Origin: CAVRIA01 sp963721115
GTDB taxonomy: Bacteria; Desulfobacterota; Binatia; HRBIN30; CADEER01
Length of the DNA: 64,000 nucleotides
Assembly: GCA_963721115.1 (NCBI GenBank)
Contig: CAVRIA010000008.1
Span: 521,796 to 585,795, forward strand
Direction: 5' to 3'
Positions 9,656 through 19,400 of the stretch are shown in pieces. How positions within the stretch are numbered: the stretch's first letter is position 1; every line of letters starts with the position of its first letter. The notes beneath the pieces are model-generated. The model was not told the DNA's origin. It searched no databases and worked only from the letters and a program-made list of their open reading frames with translations. The position numbers and the translations under genes were made by a program.

Positions 9656-10913
9656 TCAGCCGAGAGCCGCGCGAGCGACGGCGGGCGCAGCGGCGCGGAC
9701 GGTTCGGATCCGATCGACGATGAGGTTGACGTGCTCTTCCGACATTCCTCCGTAGAGAGGGAGACAGAGAATGCGTTCCGCGACGCGGTGAGCGTTGCGC
9801 AGCAGCTCCGGCCGGGCGCTGGGCAACGGGCGATAGAGCTCGTTGTCCGAGCAGAGAGGCCAAAAGTACCGGCGCGCCAGGATGTTCTCGGCGCGGAGCG
9901 CGCGGTGCAGCTGATCGCGCGTCAAGCCGAACTGCTGCGAATCCACCTCGACGGCACAATACGCGGCGTTGTAGACGACGCCGGCGGCCAGCTTCTGGAA
10001 CTTCAGCCCCCCGAGCTCGGAAAGCTGCTCCCGGTACAGGGCGAGCAGACGCCGTCTCGCCTCGATCTCTTCGTCGACGCGGTCGAGCAACAGCAGCGCC
10101 AGAGACGCATGCAGCTCGGACATCTTGCCGTTGGTGCCCAGGCCCTTCACCTCGTCTTCGTTCACGATGCCGAAGTTCTTCAAAAGGGAGATGCGCCGAA
10201 ATCGCTCCGGGTCCTTGCCGACGATGGCCCCCCCCTCGCCGCAGTGGAACAGCTTCGTCGCATGAAAGCTGAAGACGGACAAATCCCCCCAACTTCCGAT
10301 CGAGCGCCCGCCGACGGACACTCCGAACGCGTGTGCTGCGTCATAGACGAGCTCGAGCCCGTTCCTTGCCGTAAACTCGGCGAGGGCCTCGACGTCGCAC
10401 GGGTTGCCGAAGACATGGACCGGGAGCACGGCGCAGCGTCCGTTCCGACACCAGCGCCTGCGCCTGGCTCACGTCGAGGTTGTAGGTGTCCGGATCGATG
10501 TCGCAGAAGACGGGAGTGAGCCCGTTCCATTGGATCGCGTGAACCGTCGCCGGGAAGGTGAACGGCGTGGTGATGACTTCGCCGGTCTCGACGGCGGAGC
10601 GCAGCGCGATTTGCAGGGCGATCGTCCCATTGCAGAGAACGGCGCACTGCTCCACCTGAAGGTAGCGGCGGAGGCGGCTTTCGAGCTCGAGCAGCACCTC
10701 CCCGTTGTTGGTGAGCCAACGCGACTCGAAGACGCGGCCCAAGAGGGCGTCGAACTCCGCCTTGTCCGGCAGCATCGGGCGCGTGATGAACAGCGGGACG
10801 GCAAAGGCCGGCGCGCCGCCGAGGATCGCCGGGGTCGGCGAGCCGCTCGCGCGTCGCCCCGCTCCGTTCGCCCGGACGTTCTGCCTCGGCCCCCGACTGC
10901 TCCCACGGCTCAT
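9656..10913 (-). CDS. DegT/VioA-family PLP sugar aminotransferase
   Basis: About 419 residues of the DegT/DnrJ/EryC1/StrS family, PLP enzymes that aminate a keto-sugar nucleotide. Visible features are SRWLTNNG near residue 65, CNGTIALQIAL (PLP phosphate), VYDAAHAFGV (Asp/His pair) and SFHATKLFHCGEGG carrying the Schiff-base Lys. The HATKLF form and the partner formyltransferase favour a 4-aminotransferase such as VioA making dTDP-4-amino-4,6-dideoxyglucose. The first third and the rest are in different frames, joined near 10435, so one indel is present. ATG 10913 overlaps the stop of the upstream membrane protein as ATGA. Confidence 0.85.
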
Positions 10914-13185
10914 ACTGGATCTCCCGAAGCTGGCTCGGTCGTTTCGGGTCCGACACGAGCGGCTGCCCGAGCGCCTTGTTTCTCTACCCCTCCGCCATGC
11001 CAGCACAACGAGGAAGCCCAGCGCAAGGCTTGACAGGCGGAAACCCAGGCCCCGGCGCGGCGGCTGAGCGGCCGATAGCTGAACTCGACGGTCGATACGC
11101 CTTCGGGCACCGCGACGGCCCGGAACGCGTAGTTCGCCCGCAGGATCTCGGCGGGCAGGCCGTTCACCCGGGCTCTCCAGCCGGGATAGAGCTGATCGGA
11201 CACGAAGAGGAAGCCCTTCCTGGTTGCTTCGACTCGCATGACCACCTTTTCGCCGCGATCCGTGCGGATCCTCACCTCCCCGCTCCCGCCTTCCGACCCG
11301 AGACCGCCCTCGGGTGTCTTCTCGACCAGAACGACGCGTTTCGGTTCGTGCCACGGGCTCGCCAACATGGCCAGCAGGCGGTCCGGATCGGAGACCACCT
11401 CGGCCCTGGGGACGTAGAAGGCGCGGGGGTAAGCTTGCGGGTTCTCGAGAATGCGCACGCCGGCTTTCTCCCGGACGACCTCGAAACCGGCCGGTCGCCA
11501 ATCGAATCGACGTGCATCGACGATCACGAAGCGGACGGCCAAGAGATCGAGCAAGGACCTGTTCTGCGGGATCGGGCTTCCTTGATAGTAGAAGTCGCCC
11601 ACCCCTCGCATCGGGCGATCGCGCAAAAGCCTGACGAACAGCGCCGCGTAGCGTTCGGACGTCTGTGTTTCGTAGTCGGTGATCGACGGGATCCGGAAGA
11701 TCGAGGCCGATTTCCGCTGCATGGAGTAATCCGTATGTTGCGTGACCTGATACATTCGGTCCTGCAGCGACATACGCCCTCGGACGAAATCGAAGACGTC
11801 CTCGTCTTCATAGAAGAGAGATGGCCGGGCCGAATAGCCGAAGGGCGGATAGACGCGCCCCACCACGAGTGCGGCGAGCGCCATGACCGGCAACACCCAC
11901 CTGGCGAGCCGGTTCGAGGTCGATGACCAGAGGGCGGCGAGCAGGATCGCCGAGAATGCGGCAACAACGACGTACCCTTCGATACCCCGGCGAAAGGCGA
12001 GTAGGTAGCTGAGGCCGACCCCCACGAGAAACAGGCACACCAAACGCTTCGCCGCGGGCCTGAGGCGGCGAGAATCCCGGGTCAGGACCTCCACGCCGAC
12101 GGCGCCCGCCATGCAGAGACAGAAGCTCGTGAGCCAGAGAAACCGCATGGGCATGCGGAACTGACTCCCCAGGGGCAGAAATCGATAGAGAGTGAAGAGA
12201 GGCGTCTCCAACGCAAGTGCCGTATAGAGCGCGGCAACGAGAAGGAAGAAGAGCGCCTGCCGGCGAGTGGATTCGAGGGCGAGCCCCAGGCCCGAGAGCG
12301 CCAGAGGGATCAGCGCGAAAGCCGTCGAATATCCCTTTTCCAAAGCGCGCTCTTCCAGAACGCCGGCGTGGTCAGACTCAGGGATGCCGGCCGGATCTCG
12401 CCGAGCAACAGCGGGCGTTGGCGAAGCGACTGTCGAGCGAACTCCAGCGACGGGAACAATTGCACCGCGGCGAGCGCGATCGGCAGAACGAGCCCGAGGG
12501 CGATGACGGCAATGCCTCTCGTGGTCGACCGGGAGAGCCCGGAAGTGACGCATTGCCAAACCACGCGGAGGGCGATCAGTTGATAGGTGAAGACGGTAAG
12601 CGGAGGATACCCGGCCAGGAACTGCAACGTCAGCAGGACGCCGAGGAGCACGCCGTTCGAAGCTTTCGGGCTCCGCAGGCCGCGCTCGCAAGCGGCCATG
12701 GCGGCGGGAATCCACGCGTAGTGTCCCACCAGGTTCGGTTCCCACATCGCGAGCAGCAGCGTCAGGCCGCTGAGCTGAAAGAAGAACGCCCCGCAGATCG
12801 ATGCGGTCGTCCGGAGCCCCAACTCGCGGCAGAGCCAGTATGCCCCCGCACCCGCGATCAGGAGATGAACGACGAGTAAGACGTACAGACCGCTGTACGT
12901 ATCGAGAAACAGGTAGATGAGGTGAGGCGGGTAGAGAATGCCGTTGATGGCGATGGAGAAGAACGGCTGGCCACAGTTCTGGTAGCGGTTCCAGAAAAGT
13001 CCCTCTCCCGTCTTCAGGCTATCGAGCGCATACAGGAGGTTCGGGTAGTACAGACCGTACGTGTCGAAGCTCGGAGCGCCGAGGCCCGCTTCGGCTCTTC
13101 GCCAAACCACGCCGAACGAGTAGTAGACGCTCACCAGCAGCACGGCGATGGCGGCGGCCCCGTGCGTCCGAAGAAACCGCCTCAT
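10910..13185 (-). CDS. YfhO-family large membrane protein
   Basis: About 758 residues with ten or more membrane segments, followed by an extracytoplasmic domain and a last hydrophobic helix. The family-like opening includes DTYGLYYPNLLYALDSLKTG and ILYPPHLIYLFLDTYSGLY. The domain near the end has YPGWRARVNGLPAEI, typical of YfhO proteins, which act in lipid-linked glycosylation of surface polymers in Firmicutes. Frames change near 12340 (beside an AAAAGGG run) and near 11035, so it carries indels. ATG 13185 is chosen over 13242 because GGGAG precedes it. The stop overlaps the aminotransferase start, placing it first in the glycan operon. Confidence 0.7.
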
Positions 13186-13464
13186 CTCCCGGCGTGCGCC
13201 CAGAATGGCCGTCCCGTCAAAACCGCATCCAATGCGTCCCATCCGCGCCGCGTACGAGACCGATCAGCGCCGCCGGATCGGCAGGCACCCGATCTCGACC
13301 AGCACCGCGCCGGCCGAGAGCCTTCGCCGGACCGACTCCAACCGCCCGGGTACCCGACGACCAGGACCAGGGCTCCGTAGGTCTGACGCGCGCTCATGGT
13401 CCGAGGGCTTATCGCCCATCCTCGAGCCTTCGGTCAATCCACCTGCCGTCAACTCAGGTACGAC

Positions 13465-16400
13465 TCATCCGAGAATGACGCGCAGGTGATGCGTCCCGCC
13501 GTCGTCCGCAAGGTCGACTCGCGCCTGGTTTCCCGAAAGCGCCGCGCCGTCGAGCTCCGCGCGGGCGACTCCGCGGGCGACTCCGCGTGGGTTCTCCACC
13601 GCGATCTCGTAGCGCGCGGAGTGGTAGCGGAAGACGATCTCGAAGCCGCGCCATGCCTTCGGTATGCACGGATCGATGAGCAGCGTCGCGCCCTGCACGC
13701 GGAACCCCAGGATCCATTCGAGACCCGCACGGTACATCCAGCCGGCCGAGCCCGTGTACCAGGTCCAACCGCCGCGACCAGCGTGCGGGGGTTGGGAGTA
13801 GACATCGGCCGAGGTGACGTACGGCTCCACTTTGTAACGAAGCAGCGCGGCGCGGCTGCCAGCATGATTGATCGGGTTCAGCAGCGAGAACAGCTCCCCC
13901 GCCCTGTCGCCATCGCCGAGCATGGCGAAGGCAATGACCGCCCAGGTGGCGGCGTGGGTGTATTGACCCCCGTTCTCCCGGATTCCGGGCGGGTAGCCTT
14001 TGATGTACCCGGGGTCGAGTGGGGTCTGATCGAAGGGCGGGGTGAACAGGAGGACCAACCCGTCGCTGCGGCGCACGAGGTGCTCGTTCAGCGCCGCCAT
14101 CGCCCGGAGACCACGCGCCGGATCCGCCGCTCCGGAGAGGATTGCCCAAGACTGCGCGATGGAATCGATGCGGCATTCTTCGCTCGAAGCCGAGCCCAGC
14201 TTTGTGCCGTCGTCGAAGTAGCCCCGCAGGTACCATTCGCCGTCCCACGCCTCTCGTTCGAGCGATTCCCGCAGCACAGTCGCATGCCGCTGCCAGGCGG
14301 AGGCGCGCTCCGATTCGCCGCGGGCCTTCGCCACGGGAGCGAAGGCCGAGAGCGCGGCGTGCAGAAACCACCCGAGCCAGACGCTCTCGCCCTTCCCGCC
14401 CTCACCGACGCGGTTCATGCCGTCGTTCCAATCTCCCGCGCCGATCAAGGGCAGGCCGTGGGCGCCGACGGACAGACAACCGTCGAGGGCGCGAGCGCAG
14501 TGTTCGAAAAGGGTGGCGCGTTCCTCGGCCACCATCGGCTCGAAGTACGCATCGTGCTCGTCTGGGCGTAGGGCCGGCCCCTCGAGAAAAGCGGCCGTCT
14601 CATCGAGCACCGCGAGGTCGCCGGTCACCTGAACGTAGTGGGCGGCGGCGTACGCCAGCCACACCCGGTCGTCGGAGATCCGCGTGCGCACCCCGCGGCC
14701 CGACGGCGGCAGCCACCAGTGCTGCACGTCTCCCTCGACGAACTGCCGTGCGGCGGCGCGCAGCAGATGCTCCCGTGTCAGAGCCGGCTGCGAGACCGCG
14801 ACTGCCATCACATCCTGCAGTTGGTCGCGGAAACCGTAGGCGCCGCTCGCCTGGTAGAAGGCCGACCGCGCCAAGACCCGACAGGCGAGGGTCTGGTAGA
14901 GCAGCCAGCGATTGAGCAGGATGTCCATCGAACGATCGGGCGTCTTCACCTGCACCGTACCGAGGATATCGTCCCAGTGCTCGGTCACCGCGCGGAGGAT
15001 CCCGTCGAGGTCGGCGGCGCGGTAGCGCGCCGCCATGGAGAGCGCCTGTGCCCGCGTCGGCGCCTCGCCGAGAAGGAAGACGATCTCGACCGTGCCGTTC
15101 GGCTCGAGCGTGAGCGGAGCTTGCAGGACGCCACAGGGATCGAGGCCGGCCCCGACTCGCTTGGAGAGGGCGACGCGTCCGGCCAGCGCCGCCGGTCGAG
15201 CCAGCGTTCCGTTGCGGCCGAGAAACTCGGTCCGGTCGCCCGTCCAGGCGAGTTGCCTTCCCGCCAGGTCGGCAAACGCGACGCGGCCGCCGAACTCGGT
15301 GCTCCAGGGATTGCGCGCCAGAATCACCGTCGTGTCCGGATCGATTTCCGTCACCACGAACTGCGCCGAAGCGCCGCGCGAGGTGCCGAGCACCCACTCC
15401 GCGTACGCGGTCACGGAGAGGCGGCGGGATTGGTTCGAATGATTGCGGACCTTCAACCGCGAGATCTTGATCGGATCGTCGAGCGGCACGTACTGCAGCA
15501 ATTCGAGGCCGATACCGTGTGATGTGTGCTCGAAACGGCTGTATCCCTGTCCGTGTCGGACGAGATAGGAACCCCCGTCGTCACGAATCGGCAGCGCGGT
15601 TGGGCACCAGAACGCTCCGCTGTCTTCGTCGCGAACGTAGATGACTTCTCCCGGGCGATCGCCGACGGGATCGTTCGACCATGGCGTCAGCTGATGCTCG
15701 CGACTGTTGACCGACCAGGTGTAGCTCCCACCCTCGACCGAAACCTGGAAACCGAACGACCGGTTGGCGATGACGTTGACCCACGGCGCCGGTGTCCACT
15801 GCCCCTCGCCGAGGATGGTGACGTACTCCCGTCCACCGGCGGCAAACCCGCCGAGGCCGTTGAAGAACTCCATCGCCGGACGCAGCGGGGCCGTCTCGGG
15901 CGGCGGATCGAATCTCTCTCTCACTCCCTGCTTGAGAAGAAGCGGGAGAGACACGCGCGGCGGCGACGGTACGGGGACGGTCCACTCCGCCCGCGGCTCT
16001 TCTTCCAGATGTTTGACCTGCTCGGAGACGCTGCCGCGGCGGCTGAGAAGCACCGCCCGCGCCGCGGTTTGCAGCAGAGTACGGACCTCCACCGAAATCT
16101 GGTCGGCGCGCAACACGAACACGCTCCCCCGTACCCCCTCTCCTTCGGAGCGGGAACGCGATTGACTCGTCCGAACCAGCGCCTCCACGGCGGCGTGCAG
16201 GTCCTGAGCGTACGACGCCGGCCTTTCGTTCAGGATGACCAGATCCACGGCCAGTCGCTTCATCTGCCAGTACCGATGGGCACAGAGGAGCTGCCGGACG
16301 ATCTCCAGATCTTCCACTTCGTCGATGCGCACCAGGACGATCGGCAGATCGCCCGAGATCGCATGGGGCCACAGCGTCGACGGCCCGAGCTGATTTCTCA

Positions 16401-19400
16401 TGAGGATGGCCGACGAAGGTCGCAGTGTCGGATTGGAGTAGATCACGTGGTTGGCGAGACGCTGAAAAAGGTACGCTTCCTCCGGAGCGCAGCCCAGATG
16501 GCGGAGCTGAACCTGGGCTTGGGTCCACGCCAGAGTGACCGCGCGTTCGAAGGCCGTCGCGTCGCGATGCTTGTCCGCCAGGTCGAGTGCCTCACTGCGG
16601 GATGGCGCGACCAGCGTCCAGAACGCCACACGGGCCGTGGCCCCCGGTGGAATCTGCACGCGGCAGCGCAGGCTGAAGATCGGATCGAGCACGGTGCCCA
16701 CCGTGTTGGACAGCGGTTGGCCGTCCAGCATCGAGATCGCCGTGTGGATCTCGCGGCCGCGCCCGAGGAAGCGCGCCCGATCGGTCTCGAACTGAACATC
16801 GCCGAGCATCTCGCCCTGCACGACGGCGAGGTGGGCCGCCCAAACCTCGGCTTCGCCGGGCGAGCGACGACGGCGCGTCGCCAGCAGTACGCCGACGTCG
16901 GCGGCGAATTCCGTCTGCACGAAGAGCTTGGAAAAGGCCTGATGGGCTGTGTCGGCTGCCGGTGGCGCCAACACGACCTCGGCGTACGACGTCAGCTCGA
17001 TCTCCCGGGCGCGGCTGCCGAGATTCGAGATCGACACGTGCCGCACCTCGGCGTCGTCCTCGGCAGACACCACCACCTTGAGGGTCGTTGCGATCGTTCC
17101 GTCACGCCGCGCGATCTCGGCCCGTCCCTCGGCGAACTCCACCTCATAGCTCTCCGGATCGACGCCGCTCGGTTGGTACCCGGCCGACCACACGTTGCCA
17201 CTGTCCATATCGCGCAGGAAGACGTAAGAACCCCAGCAATCGCAGGTCATATCCTCTCGCCAACGCGTCACCGCGAGGTCTCGCCACCGGCTGTATCCCG
17301 AGCCGGCTGCGGTCATCATGACGGCATAGCGGCCGTTCGACAGGAGGTGGGTGCGAGGGACCGGACCGTGTGGGGAATGAAAGCGACGCACGATCGGCGG
17401 AACGATCTCGCGGACGTCGGTGGTGCCCTTCACCTCCTCGGCTCGGGGGCGGGCGACGGCGACATCGCGCGGAGTGCGTTCCTGCAACAAGAGCTCGGTC
17501 GCCTGGATGATCGGCTCGGCGTGGAACCGAGAGCGCATGGCGCCGTCGTGAAGCGCATTGGCAATCGCGATCAACGACATCCCCTGGTGATGCGCCATGT
17601 AGGCGTGCACGACCGCCACTGCCTCACCTTCGGGCAGGCGTGTCGGCGTGTAGTCCAGGGCCTCATAAAACCCGTAGCGGCCACTGCCGCCGGCGGCGGC
17701 GAGCCGCGAGAAGTTCTGGGCCGCGGCCTTTGCGTCGACCATGGCCGCCAGCGCCGTCGCGTAAGGAGCGATGACGGCATCCTCGCTGAGCCCACGTTTC
17801 AACCCCAGGCCGGGTACGCCGAAGTTCGAGTACTGATAGGTGAGCTCCAGATCTCGGACGTTGTAAGCGGATTCGGAGACGCCCCATGGCACCCCGAGCT
17901 TGGCGCCGTATCGGATCTGACGGCGGACGACGAGGCGGTTCGTCTGCTCCAACAGGCTCCCCGCCGGCGCGCGCATCACCAGCCCGGGCATCAGGTACTC
18001 GAACATGGAGCCCGACCAGGAGATCAGCGCCGAACCACGGTCGACCGGGGTGAGGGGGCGCCCCAGCCGCGACCAGTGGATCACGGGCACATCCCCCTTG
18101 GCAATCGCGACGAAGCTCGCCAGGCGCGCCTCGGAGGCCAGCAGGTCGTAGCAGCTGGGATCGAGACCGCCTTCCGCGACCGACAACCCGATCGAGAGGA
18201 GCTGCCGCGCGGGGTCGAAGAGAAGCCCGAAGTCCATGGCGTCGAACATCTCTTTCGCAAGCTTGCGCAGCCCCACCAGCCGTCGATGCAGGGCCCGGGC
18301 ATTCCGCCCCGAGCGCTCGAAAGCGTCGATCACCGCCTCGATCCGCCCGCACAGGCTGGGATCAGAATCGGTCTGCGCCGTGCCTGTCACGCGACGGCGC
18401 GCCAGAATCTGGGACGCCACGTCGCAACGGTCCGGCAGATCGACCAGTGATGGGAACGGGTCGAAGAGGGATTCGAGCGAGTCCTCTGGAGAGGCGGCGC
18501 CGAGCGCGGGGATCAGAGGCGCCCAGGGCATCAGTTGTTCGAGGTCGCGCTCGTGGACCCGAACGCACGCCCGCACGGCCTCTGCCCAGCGCAGCACTTC
18601 GCTGCCGCTATCATCGCCGCGCTCCGCGGTGAGAGTTCCGGCGATGTCGACGATACTGTCGGCCTGGCGAGCCAGCTCCCCCAACTGTCCGGCAACCGCC
18701 GACGGCGTGGCTGGCGCCGGCTCCAACAGCGCGGCAAGCCCGTCGAGGGCCTCGTCCAGCTGCTTCCGCGTCACCGTTTGCGTTCGCCGGTCGTCCGTCA
18801 GCGCGTGCAGGGACTCCCGGGTGAGCTCCAGCGCATCCGCGATCCCGGCGAGCGACTGCGGCCAGACGACGGTAGCGTCGCCGAGCTCCCGGCAGGCGTT
18901 GCCGAGGGCGATCAGGTGTCCGGCCAGATTCCCGCTGTCCACGGAAGACACGTACTTCGGCTCCAGGGGCCGAAGGTCACGTGTGTCGTACCAATTGTAG
19001 ATGTGGCCGTGGAGGCGCTCGAGCCCGCTCATCGTCGCCAGGGTCGCCTCCAGCCGCTCCACGGTATCGAGCGTGCCCAGCCAGCCAAAGTCGCGGGCCG
19101 CCACGACGGACAGCAGGTAGAGCCCGAGGTTGGTGGGAGACGTTCGATGGGCCACGACCGGTTCTGGGTCTTCTTGAAAGTTGTCGGGAGGGAGATGGTT
19201 GTCCTCCGCCACGACGAAGGTATCGAAGAAGCGCCACGTGCGGCGTCCGATCAACCTCAGCGCCCGCGTATCGGCAACCGAGCGCGACGTTGGACCCGGC
19301 AGAGGCGGTGGACGGCTGGCCCACTGCGCGACGACCGGCGACAGCATCCACAGGATCACGAATGGAGCTGCGACGAGCAAAGCCATGGGCTCGACCAACG

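Noticed and set aside
13243..13464. Small minus-strand genes of 60-70 codons between the YfhO-like gene and the glucan synthase
   Set aside because: The frames are Arg/Gly-rich and overlap each other, have no ribosome site and match nothing known. One (MSARQTYGALVLVVGYPGGW) starts plausibly but cannot be followed.
15526..18450. A plus-strand open frame of 974 codons
   Set aside because: It is antisense to the glucan synthase, with no recognisable domain and shadow-like composition.
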